From Phallusia fumigata (Eukaryota; Chordata; Ascidiacea; Phlebobranchia; Ascidiidae), in contig QXVZ01022353.1 in assembly GCA_008931825.1 (NCBI GenBank), positions 1 through 44,063 of the forward strand: a stretch of DNA of 44,063 bases, in the 5' to 3' direction. The position numbers and the translations under genes are program-made. The notes below the pieces were generated by a model. It did not search any database, was not told the DNA's origin, and saw nothing but the letters and a program-made list of their open reading frames with translations. Shown here piece by piece: positions 36,301 to 44,063 of the stretch (the stretch's first letter is position 1; each line of letters starts with the position of its first letter).

Positions 36301-39300
36301 CTATAGAAGATGCGGAATTTGTGGATTTCTACAATATATCGGTGTCAGGTAAAATTCTCGACCGTAAATCGGTTTGCAACTATCCCAATAAAAATAAGAC
36401 AAAGATTCTTTAATTCTTCAATTTTCATTGATTGCACTGACCACTACAACTTCCAAATTTTGTGTACCAACTAAATGAATTTGCGAACTACATGAGGGCA
36501 AAAACGAACAAATTCCACGCAAATTTTAGCACCAATCTCGAAACTCTTTCTGTTTTACATGTAGTGTCAAATTCTGGCTTTACTGCCTATCACAAAGTGG
36601 ATTCACTTCAGCTGAAATATACCTTTCTCGAGCTACTACCAATCACTTATTACTGGGTCAGTATATTAACAGTAGCAGGCGACAAATTCACTTCATCTAA
36701 TCCTGTACTCGTCAGAACGGGGTTCGCCAAAGGCTTGGAACTAAACATCAAAAGGTAAAAATCGAAATAAAATTACAATGAAACTTGCTTTGGATTGGGA
36801 TTATTATGTCTGGTTTAGGTGTTTATGTTGGTGGTGGGTAACGATGTATTGTCTAGTAGTTATGGGTTAGAGAGGGTTCTTTCCCTAGTGGTCTCGTGAA
36901 GCGATTTTAAGTGGACCGCGATACGTCCAGTCTCTCGATGCTATATATCGCGTGATTGCTGAAATATACAATGTACGTTGACAGCGCCCTTTGCGGCACC
37001 ACCGCGCAAAGCTACTATTGGTGATGTCACAAGTAACATAACGCGATTGTGGCACAAAGTATTTATGAATTGTAATCGTGTGAAGTTAATTCGAGTCAAA
37101 GTTTTAATAAATCGCGAGTCATCGAAAAACTGCAGTGGGCCGTTATGCGAATAATTTTACAAAGTTTGAAAACCACTGTACTATTTGAACACGATTTTTT
37201 TGCCGACACTTTTTCAGCACATCTCCATTCTATGGCTTCCATATTTGTGCATAGTCAACTTAAACTGCTAAAATGAAAGTTGATTTGATATTGACATGTC
37301 ATGTAAATCAACAACAAAGTGATTTTTTATAGAGTCGGCACTACCACAATTTTTGCTGAGTGGGAGGTGGATGATAAATGCTACATGTATCAGTTGTCCA
37401 TAGAAGTGGCGGAATCTATTAAAGGATCATTAAATACAGCAGCTTGCACCGAAGCATCTCGCGGTGATCCTGTATCAATATCAGTTTACTGTGACCGACA
37501 CAATCGCCTGTTTTTGAAATGGAGAAGTGCAAATTTAACGGTTCTGGCAGCGGGTAAGCGTGTTAGTGTAACTTTAAATTTAAAACGTTTTTTTACGTTG
37601 ACGTGTTCTATTTTGTAGGTGTAAAAACAATGCAACTGATACACCATGTTCACTTGTTTTTAAAACTGACATAATAACATTTAGTCCAGAAAAACACAAT
37701 CGGTATACCTACTTGGCATATTCTACCAACTGTTCCAATTTCATCTCGTTCCCACAATTATTTGACCCTTTTCCGGGGGTTGGGGATTATGCAGGTGTTG
37801 GGTCAAGCAAATCAAACAACCAACTACAATGACCCAACAGACAGTCAAATGAAGTTTCGTTCAATTTGGACATTGATTAAAATACTGACTACATGAGGGC
37901 CCAACCTAGTGAAAACAATATGTATCCCCTTTACTAATTACCTGATCCTAATCAAAGAAGTGTTGGCTATTAACTATACCATACCACAGTTTTTAAACAG
38001 TCACTCCCAAATTGTACGCAGGCTGTGTGTACCACGCTTCACTCCGTGTTTATCACCATTCGCAACCGAACGCGGTCGCTTATGAAGGCATTTCCCAGTT
38101 TATTATGCCAAAATCATTGACTGAAGTAAAGGAATTGACAATTGCCGGTGCAGAACAGAACTTGGAAATCACATGGTCCGCATCTGATCCGGCACAGTTG
38201 GTGGATAGATACAAGGTGATAATGAATAATTTATTATCGGTCCTGGAATTATACATCTCATTTTTTTCTGTTTATGCGTCTTTTTTTGCTGAAAATCGTG
38301 ATCTGATAAATCATTAGAGTGTTTGTGCACAGGTGGTTGTTTTGGTAAAATCGCTAAGTATATTAAACCAGTCATTTGTTCAAATCGTTGGATAGATCAT
38401 TTCCAAAATCTTATGTTTTTTAGGTATCGGTTTTCAAACGACTCGACCTTCCTCCTATTAAAGTGAGGTTTGTTTCGAATCCTTCTGCAAGCATCGATGG
38501 TTTGGAGGTTGGCCACTTGTACAATATTAAGGTTTTGTCAATTCGTGATCAACAAGAAGGTCCAGAAATTTTACATAAAGCTTGGACGAGGAAGTTTGGA
38601 TCACAGTCTATCTATGAGTGGTCAAAATGGACACAATATCAACCAGTAGGTTTTTGAAAAGAAAAACGTTAGACAGTTAAGAGTGAATGTTGCTTTGTAC
38701 AAAAAAAACAACATCTCTTTGACAAATTACATACTACCAATTACTTTGCAACATGGAAAAACATTCGCTTAGCAAGACAAATAAAGTTATGGATAGATTC
38801 AAAACTTTGCCAACGCTAAAATGATATCAAATGCATAGTGCGCATCAACGTGTGGAAACTCAACGATGGTGCTCAGACGCATTTGTGTGGATCCGTCAGG
38901 CTTCTTTGCTCCCGATCAATGCGAGGGCGAGTCGGTAGAAGACAAAACAGTTATTTGTTCAAATCTTTCCACATGTCCCACACATGGTGGCTGGTCTCAC
39001 TGGAGTGACTTCGCGGAGGTCAGTTCGAGAGGATTTTGTTGGGTTCTGTGATTTTAGGTTGTGTTTTGAAAATTTTATCAACAAGAAACTTTACTGAAGT
39101 TGGTTAATTTGACCTGTCCGATTTTTATCGATCACCAGTGGTTGACTATGACGTGTCATTACGTTGTAGATTCATACGGTCAACTTAACGACCTTGAAAT
39201 GAGCATTAACGTGTTACATGTCTACTGTTTGTTTGTAGTGTACTGCAACTTGCGGCTATAATGGAGTGATCACGAGAAACAGAAGCTGCAACAATCCAAC

Positions 39301-42300
39301 TCCGTCCCTGGGAGGATTTCCTTGTGCAGAAAACAAAACAGTAGACGTAAGTGAAGTAAAATATTTGACAGAAATTGCACCGACTAGATTTTCGATCTCA
39401 ATGCGAGTTTGCTCAAAAGCTTTTAATCAGGTGGGGATATCGATTATATCTGCCTCAATTTAATGAGCACTTTACAATATTATCAACTTAAAAAAATATT
39501 CTTGCCCCGAATTTAGAACAATAAGCTTTTAAACCTTGCCTCTTTACTTTACACTACAGTTGTTAAAACAGTTGTTTACTTCTACTTATTTTGATGTACA
39601 ATTCACTATTCATAAAGTTTATTTTTTACTACAGGTTGACTTTCGGTCCTGTCCGAATTATCCTTGTCCAAACCTGGGACGTTGGTCGGCATGGATGACG
39701 CCATACGCATGTAGTAAATCGTGTGGAAATGGGACACTTGTTAGAACAAGGCGCTGCATTAGCATTCAAAACGACACAACCGAAGTGCCAACTTGCCCAG
39801 GATTGTCACATGAAGAAGTTGCGTGCAACGAACGAGAAGTAGGCACCATAGTAAAGTACTGTGTGATTTATCATTGTCGGCCATACGAATACTGGCATTC
39901 TCGGCAACAATGTAAAACTAAAACAACCGCGCTAATTGTGTTGCGATGTAAGAAAATCAACCACAGGGGTCAAGTAGATTTGTTGATCGAGTTGTTCACT
40001 AAACGAAGTTGCATTTGACGTGGAACGTATTTAAATACCAAACCTAACGATGTTGTGCAGTGTCCGATCGATGGTCATTGGTCAAACTGGATNAACTAAA
40101 ACAACCGCGCTAATTGTGTTGCGATGTAAGAAAATCAACCACAGGGGTCAAGTAGATTTAATGATCGAGTTATTCACTAAACGAAGTTGCATTTGACGTA
40201 AAACGTATTTAAATACCAAACCTAACGATGTTGTGCAGTGTCCGGTCGACGGTCATTGGTCAAACTGGATGTCTTGGATTCCAGCTGTCATTCCATGTGG
40301 TGCACGAAACTCGAGCAGAACACGATTGTGCAACAACCCGGCACCAAGCAACGGGGGCAAACCTTGTGGTGGCAGCGAAAATGCCGAGGTAGAATATAAG
40401 CAGTAACTTAAATCTGGCATTAGTGTGCTCTTAAAGGTAGATTATGTAAAAAAAAATATAGAAGCTTTAAGGTTCTTTCTACACGCGGCTTGTGGCTCCC
40501 TGAAAAGACGCGATAATTGTAGTAGTCAACTTACTTCTTGTAAACCACGGAACAACCTCTCAACTACCAGTTATGAATCAAGTCTTAAGAATAAAGCAAT
40601 TCTTCTCTATATGATGAACTAAAATATGGATTGCCCATTTAAACACTTCATATTTCCAAAAAAATGTTTCTCAATCGGCACAAACATTTGACTCATAAAC
40701 GTGTATATGTGTGACGACAGACGGAGTTGAGGAGATTGCTGGGGTTAACCCCGTGTAAATCCGACTGGAATTGGGGCAAATGGAATTTATTTACACCTTG
40801 TTCTGTGACATGTGGCGAAAACCGTGGTACTAGAAGTCGAACTCGGGAATGTGTTTGGGAAGATCCGGAATTTCGGGAAAAGTTTGTCTGCGAAGAATTT
40901 GAGGAGCAAGTTGTTTATTGTCCGGATATGACCTGTCCGCTTGATGGTACTGTCAGTTGCTATTTAAGTATAAGCTGCATTTACGATGTACGTTGTGTGT
41001 AATGTGCAAAATTAAAGAATGTTTTGCTTTCAATGTAATATTGCAATATAAAGAACATATATGTTTAAACAAGTTTTTAAAACTGACGCGATATTTGGTT
41101 ACATCAAAAAATCGTTTGTTGGGCATACGCATAACCTACTTTATAACCTATTGAACACATTTATTTATAATCTGCATTTTCATCAGGCATGTGGGGAGCT
41201 TGGCAACCCTGGTCACCTTGCTCAGTCAGTTGTGGTTCAGGAGTTAGATATAAAATTCGCTTCTGTGACGATCCGGCACCTCGTGCGAGCGGTTTGTCAT
41301 GTCATGGATCCGATAAAGATTCACAAGTTGTTGAGGAATCGTGCGAAGCAAGAAACTGCCCACCAGACAGGTAAGGCTACTGGATAGAGTGCAACTTTAA
41401 TTGCATGTATCGATAAACAAAAGCTGGGTGACAGCTGGGACAGACAGCAATTGGTTGAAAGCAACATTACGCTAGCAATTAAAATCATTAGTTTTTTCTC
41501 TATTTGTTCAGTATAGTTGATATCTGCTTTGTACCATACCCGAAGGTTTGCGAGTACAGGAATTGCATTCCAAAGCCAATTATATAGGCAAAAATATTTT
41601 CGTTTTAAGATATCGTTCTGCACCCTGGTCGGCGCCACATTGCCCGAGAGAACGAAGTGAACGAAGCAAGTTATGGTGGGAGGTCGAACATTCTGGCAAG
41701 TCACAGAATCAGAGTTGCCCTTCTCCTACCGTTGGAACAGTTTGGAGAAAATGTTCGCAGAACCAACTGTGGATGAAAGAGGATCTCTCGGACTGTGTTC
41801 TGCCGGCTCTTCGTGTAGGTCCCAAGTGTTTATTTGTTTCATATTTACAGTACTCTCTGTAAAACAAGGCTTTAGAAAGTGCCTAAAATATTCGGCTGAC
41901 ACATTTGGTAAAGTTATTTTGCTGAGGTCAATTCACTTAAACTACTTTATTCTCCGGGNTACTCTCTGTAAAACAAGGCTTTAGAAAGTGCCTAAAATAT
42001 TCGGCTGACACATTTGGTAAAGTTATTTTGCTGAGGTCAATTCACTTAAACTACTTTATTCTCCGGGTGAAAATACCATCCGAGCCAGAGGCTAGCTAAT
42101 TTACGGAAAGTGATTTGTACGAATTGGGCTACCGCAATACTCCGACATTTACACAAAACGTTTGTATTCCGACAACAGGACGTTTGGGAGATTATCGACT
42201 CGCGATCACCAAACCAAGTAGCATTCACTGAAGTCACTGACCGTCTGCTCCGTTTGTTGTCAGAAGACGCCGACGGAAAAACTCTTCAGTCGAACGGCGA

Positions 42301-43661
42301 CATCGTGATTATTCAAAGTATTTACTTGATTTTTGACAAATGTGTTCGTCGCTCTGCTTTTTTTTGCCTCGTCTGTAGGTCACTATGTTTGGGATATTTT
42401 TGCAGCGCCATATTTAATTAACCATTTTGTCATGTACATTTTTTTGTTATTGGATTGGTTTGATAAAATAATATTGACGTTTACAGGAATGTTGCGTAGA
42501 CTGTTGTCATGGAGACCCGACACATTTGAAAATGTTCTACGTAACGAGAAACTTGACCATCTCAGTCAAATCACTTCGATTGTGCAACGTTTGTTTCAGT
42601 ACAAATACTTGCATTTGTGGGAGGACTTTGATGTAAACTCCCTCTTGACTGGCATTCAGGTACATGTACATCTATATAGGCACAGGAACAACAAGTTGCA
42701 GTCATCTAGTGGAAAGTGACAGATGTTGCAAATGTTTCCTGACAAACCCAACACATTAACAACCTAGGTTTTTCGGTAACCCTAGTGCTGTTTACACTTT
42801 CTATGTTCCGATACGTTATAAGCTTGTCCATAGAGTAACTGTCGTCCATACGCCTACAGAATTACTTCGGAATCATAGATGAAGCTTCAACTAACGGTCT
42901 ATCGAATCTTGATTCACAATCCTATGACGTATACCAGACAAGTTTTACATCAGAAGTTCATCTCATGTTAAAAGTTGTACAGAAAGCCCACAATGCACTG
43001 CGGTATCCCGATGTAGACAGTTCCCACCTAAGGTTGGTTACCGTGTGATGTTTACACTCGACTGGTTCAAACAAAACAGATGTTATCCTTTATCTTCCCT
43101 TTCACTTGTAAATTTGATTACTCCACTTTTGAATTGCTAGCAACATGTGGCCTTAATCTTTGTCAATTTTAAATGTAATGTGTTTCTTTCTGGCAAAAAC
43201 TTAGCTTGGGGTTTGTGCAACATATACAATATAGATCGTATGGTGTATACTGACAAAACCTACTGCAACACAACGGAGAAAACATCCTAAACCTATTTTG
43301 TACCTTGGTGATTGTTTGCTTTTATTCAAGTTGTCTTGTAAGGGCCAACAAAAAATTATGGCTTATTGCCTATTTGTTTTTTTAGTTTTGACAAAAGTTT
43401 CATAGAAATTCCTGCTGACGTATTGTCCGCACACGATGACGTCAACACAACCATGTTCGTTTCCATGGTGAAGTATGACGACCCGGGCGAAATGTTCAGT
43501 TTCCTGCCAATTAACGGCTTGCCTGGGAACGAAGGACATCGAAGTTTTGAAGGGAGAAAGTTGAACAGTGCCTTGTTGGGAGCTCAACTTTATATCAATG
43601 ATAAAAGGGCGAACGTACATCGCTTGAAAGGTTACGTCTACATAACGTTTTATCAAAAAAG
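27385..43661 (+). CDS. Giant adhesion GPCR-like protein, ectodomain (3' end off window)
   Basis: Exons (phase-consistent): 27385-27451, 27825-28057, 28705-28807, 29626-29850, 30526-30699, 31124-31306, 31546-31731, 32093-32262, 32308-gap, 32684-32829, 32985-33235, 33722-33866, 34396-35370, 35509-35718, 35781-35962, 36115-36348, 36565-36754, 37333-37553, 38022-38215, 38424-38645, 38839-39018, 39239-39346, 39635-39838, 40239-40388, 40721-40946, 41187-41370, 41610-41814, 42179-42317, 42487-42659, 42860-43032, 43386-43661: about 2,100 residues plus the gap. Starts with signal peptide MKSCLFLYLQLLVGIEL. Order: orphan domain, C-type lectin x2-3, kringle, two PCSK9-V-like modules, LamG/pentraxin-like, FN3 x5-6, TSP1 x6, HRM, GAIN. 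TSP1-HRM-GAIN order is as in vertebrate BAI (ADGRB) receptors; the N-terminal half is not. The GPS cleavage site and seven-helix domain are expected to the right. Alternative: two adjacent genes, but phases join throughout and no second start with signal peptide was seen. The 37619-37794 segment could be an alternative exon. Confidence 0.82.
27825..28807 (+). other. Receptor block 1: orphan N-terminal domain (exons 2-3)
   Basis: Exons 27825-28057 and 28705-28807 encode about 112 residues with alternating hydrophobic residues (TNTIVISGNPPQGTFHNGG, FVQITPDEFKGWHHIIRES, GGHILFTIEFEIIRADEMK) and no cysteine. It looks like a beta-sandwich. I do not recognise a family. Confidence 0.6.
28100..28383 (-). 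mobile_element. hAT-type MITE, copy A (receptor intron 2)
   Basis: Near-complete reverse-complement match to 36885-37178: cgcaatcgcgttatgttact, ggtggtgccacaaagggcgc and gtacattgtatatttcagca here versus their complements there. Ends read ctagtgttttgtaact and ttaagaaccactg. Two oppositely oriented copies in one gene allow a long intronic hairpin. Confidence 0.65.
29001..29045 (+). repeat. 9-bp tandem repeat, 5 units
   Basis: Units cgcttagac, cacttggat, cgcttggat, tacttggac, cacttggac in receptor intron 3. Confidence 0.85.
29100..29440. repeat. Cluster of cttggtgca units, direct then inverted
   Basis: Direct copies (cttggtgcacgttta, cttgatgcacctctg, cttggtgcgccttta, cttggtgcagcttta) at about 29100-29275 face inverted copies (gtgcaccaag, aaaccaagcg twice) at about 29294-29365. 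Next to it is a hairpin: aaagcgaatgt (29395-29405) with acattcgcttt (29426-29436). Confidence 0.7.
29626..32327 (+). other. Receptor block 2: C-type lectin domains
   Basis: CTLD1 is exons 29626-29850 and 30526-30699 (AFDKAQEVCYGL, STIWTG|FYRSEQNG, LKWHDG, DCDVTRQFICQ). CTLD2 is 31124-31306 and 31546-31731 (ASLNFCRSQ, LMYWTG|DITLNATT, TDEPPSGECVAL, MSCDSELAFACQ). Both are split by a phase-1 intron at the same WTG position. Exon 32093-32262 (YLWATSQMYPFNDGFKVCSG) looks like the first half of a third CTLD, continuing into the N gap. CTLD2 keeps an EP-type residue pair near the usual carbohydrate site. Confidence 0.85.
30707..30919. mobile_element. hAT-type MITE inserted at the exon-5 splice donor
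   Basis: Terminal inverted repeats cagtggtttccaacc (left) and ggtttggaaccactg (right). Both flanks are exactly ggttagta (30699-30706 and 30920-30927), a perfect 8-bp target duplication. That duplicated octamer contains the splice donor of receptor exon 5 (G|GTTAGTA). Confidence 0.9.
32328..32601. other. Assembly gap (274 N)
   Basis: Run of N inside the receptor gene. It interrupts exon 9 (starts 32308) and must hide the rest of CTLD3 and the N-terminal half of the kringle. Open frames drawn across it are meaningless. Confidence 0.99.
32684..33011 (+). other. Receptor block 3: kringle domain, C-terminal part
   Basis: Exon 32684-32829 plus the start of 32985-33235 encode GLPCQYWSLQTPQQH, NYCRTYDGYFAPFCLTT and YESCAVRQC, matching the kringle pattern CQ.W...P, NYCR.pDG..PwCyT, .eyC..p.C. 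The first half is not visible because of the gap. Confidence 0.8.
33012..34485 (+). other. Receptor block 4: two Cys modules like the PCSK9 V domain
   Basis: Module a (rest of exon 32985-33235 plus 33722-33866): MTCPENSLLTGCRCGNEHC, SCVIRFRYD, then KLFCRE. Module b (33722-33866 plus start of 34396-35370): VMCPPLLSLVGCFAVD, WKNCYASSG, TTAVCLE. The spacing C-P..-L.GC-..-C-..-C resembles the repeated modules of the PCSK9 C-terminal domain. This is pattern resemblance only. Confidence 0.5.
34486..35370 (+). other. Receptor block 5: LamG/pentraxin-like domain and following strand region
   Basis: One large exon (34396-35370). FKSFCLWLKPTQIGTLLMM, NVSVFIAPDGSVVTFDSS, DGHWHYFCVVTG, KVLIDSKVVE and GHVIIGSSD follow the concanavalin-like fold seen in pentraxins and LamG domains: an opening 'sfclWlk' strand, 'dg.WHhfcvv', and a late 'liiG' strand. 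Residues after DRLSITLQVISEYR begin the first FN3-like unit. Confidence 0.7.
35407..35459 (+). repeat. CT microsatellite
   Basis: Pyrimidine run of ctctctccct type in the short intron between receptor exons 13 and 14. Confidence 0.9.
36885..37178 (+). mobile_element. hAT-type MITE, copy B (receptor intron 17)
   Basis: Ends ctagtggtctcgtgaag and gtttgaaaaccactg. Body is the reverse complement of 28100-28383 over most of its length. No recognisable target duplication, so an old insertion. Confidence 0.65.
37619..37794 (+). CDS. Candidate alternative exon of the receptor
   Basis: After acceptor ttttgtag, an open frame of 58 codons (CKNNATDTPCSLVFKTDIIT, FSPEKHNRYTYLAYS) runs to cag|gtgttg. Start phase 2 and end phase 1 are the same as exon 37333-37553, so the two could replace each other without breaking frame. 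They cannot be joined in series in frame. The last third looks less coding-like. May be a decayed exon instead. Confidence 0.35.
37905..37938 (+). mobile_element. Helitron-like tail remnant
   Basis: gtgaaaacaatatgtatccc followed by ctttactaatta matches the tail at the window start with most of the hairpin deleted. Confidence 0.35.
38595..41370 (+). other. Receptor block 7: six thrombospondin type 1 repeats
   Basis: Exons 20-26. Units open YEWSKWTQYQP|CASTCG, GGWSHWSDFAE|CTATCG, GRWSAWMTPYACSKSCG, GHWSNWMSWIPAVIPCG, WNWGKWNLFTPCSVTCG and WGAWQPWSPCSVSCGSG, each with a WxxW C-mannosylation pattern or variant and the usual six-Cys spacing. Units 1 and 2 are split by a phase-0 intron just before CxxxCG. 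Confidence 0.9.
39916..40270. other. False duplication around single N (40093)
   Basis: 39916-40092 and 40094-40270 are near-identical 177-bp blocks separated by one N, with a handful of substitutions such as ttgttgatcgag versus ttaatgatcgag. Both carry the acceptor and first bases of TSP1 exon 24; only the right copy continues into the full exon (40239-40388). Best read as two haplotypes placed end to end. Confidence 0.85.
41610..41814 (+). other. Receptor block 8: hormone-receptor motif (HRM)
   Basis: Single exon: APHCPRERSERSKLWWEVE, GKSQNQSCPSPTVGTVWRKC, NQLWMKEDLSDCV. It keeps the HRM pattern of a Trp after the first Cys, CP before the variable loop, wRkC, and W...dLsdC, as found just before GAIN domains in adhesion GPCRs. 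Confidence 0.8.
41851..42067. other. False duplication around single N (41959)
   Basis: 41851-41958 and 41960-42067 appear identical over 108 bp on either side of one N, within the intron after the HRM exon. Assembly artefact; the true intron is about 109 bp shorter. Confidence 0.9.
42179..43661 (+). other. Receptor block 9: start of GAIN domain
   Basis: Exons 42179-42317, 42487-42659, 42860-43032 and 43386-43661 give a helical part (FTEVTDRLLRLLSEDADGK, DHLSQITSIVQRLFQY, SEVHLMLKVVQKAHNALRYP) and then a beta part (SFIEIPADVLSAHDDVNTT, MFVSMVKYDD, LNSALLGAQLYINDK, YVYITFYQKR), the order seen in GAIN domains. The Cys-rich GPS strand is not reached. Confidence 0.75.
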
Positions 43662-44063
43662 GTAAAATGTTGCATGACATTTGGAATAAAAAGCCTAACC
43701 CATTTTTCGTTAGCTTAACTTCTACTGAAACACACCGTAGTCAGATTTTACGTACTTCTTCAAAAAAGAAGTTACTTCTTCTGATACGTTTTGTCATGGA
43801 AATAAAATCAAACCGTTGCAAAACCCACTATAACATAACGTGTTGCGTTTTACGTTTTATTACCGTCAGGACCTATGCTTTAATAAATGTGGTTTGTCTG
43901 TTGCTTTGTTTTTAGAAACTGGTAAATTCTATACTTTTGTTCTGCAAATATTCGGTTCCGAAGTTCTCTTTACTTTTTTATATGACGACTTTTTATTGGT
44001 AGAAAACTTGAGGATCCGCTATGCGTGTTCATTGATTTAAAATCAAGCGCCGGAATTTTTAAT
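43662..44063. other. Receptor intron, to window end
   Basis: No exon that fits phase 2 after 43661 could be supported. An acceptor-like ttgtttttag near 43916 leads to a stop after three codons. Confidence 0.5.

Larger units (their letters stand above)
35509..38600 (+). other. Receptor block 6: FN3 domains
   Basis: Five to six fibronectin type III-like units across exons 14-20, recognised by paired B-strand Trp and F-strand Tyr motifs: EPGSGYTVSVFAQ; MEVIAWDPPQYGG with LLPGQGYRVEITTE; LLMGWTIEDAE with LLPITYYWVSILTVAG; IFAEWEVDDKCYMYQL; LFLKWRSA with VYHASLRVYH; LEITWSASDP with LEVGHLYNIKVLSI. The fifth unit is short, lacking about 35 middle residues. Confidence 0.75.

Noticed and set aside
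40061-40092. Extra truncated TSP1 exon
   Set aside because: It is the left copy of a contig-end duplication and stops at the N.
43911-43931. 6-nt microexon (AAACTG) after the GAIN exon
   Set aside because: Splice-like flanks exist by chance in AT-rich sequence and the translation adds nothing recognisable.
1-44063. CRISPR arrays, bacterial operons, riboswitches
   Set aside because: All coding evidence is intron-split metazoan; the tandem repeats lack spacer-repeat structure.

Overview
This is a eukaryotic genomic window, AT-rich and full of short introns. It most likely comes from a tunicate of the Ciona type. The genes are chordate-like (GOT2, GMCL1, RHOBTB, TM2D2, IGBP1, a very large adhesion GPCR). 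Several start codons lie just downstream of a pyrimidine tract plus AG, as expected for spliced-leader trans-splicing. TM2D2 and IGBP1 are separated by 8 nt, an operon layout typical of Ciona. The species call is inference from these traits.

Layout. 394-1681 (-): the 5' half of mitochondrial aspartate aminotransferase, running off the left edge. 1682-6336: intergenic, with old repeats, a tandem tRNA-like SINE, a 28-bp hairpin and a hAT-type element. 6351-10956 (+): germ cell-less (GMCL1), six exons, with a repeat element carrying a 129-bp tandem array in intron 4 and a decayed relative in intron 5. 12284-16889 (-): RHOBTB, ten exons, convergent with GMCL1. 19347-21147 (+): TM2D2, four exons, followed after 8 nt by intronless IGBP1 (21156-22154, +). 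22608-26445 (+): an M17 leucyl-aminopeptidase-like gene, 14 exons. From 27385 to the right edge (+): one giant extracellular gene with at least 31 exons in the window.

The giant gene is the main discovery. Its exons join in consistent phase and encode: a signal peptide, an orphan beta-rich domain, two or three C-type lectin domains, a kringle (partly inside an N gap), two Cys modules resembling the PCSK9 V domain, a LamG/pentraxin-like domain, five or six FN3 domains, six thrombospondin type 1 repeats, a hormone-receptor motif and the start of a GAIN domain. That is an adhesion GPCR ectodomain with a domain combination I do not recognise from any described receptor. The GPS and 7TM parts should lie beyond the right edge.

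Exon boundaries were chosen by hand from splice consensus, reading frame and family homology. For each complete gene the exon phases close and the total is a multiple of three (RHOBTB 684 aa, GMCL1 509, TM2D2 185, IGBP1 332, aminopeptidase 510). Three single-N positions (9435, 40093, 41959) are flanked by direct repeats and look like unmerged contig ends, so the apparent duplications there are probably false.
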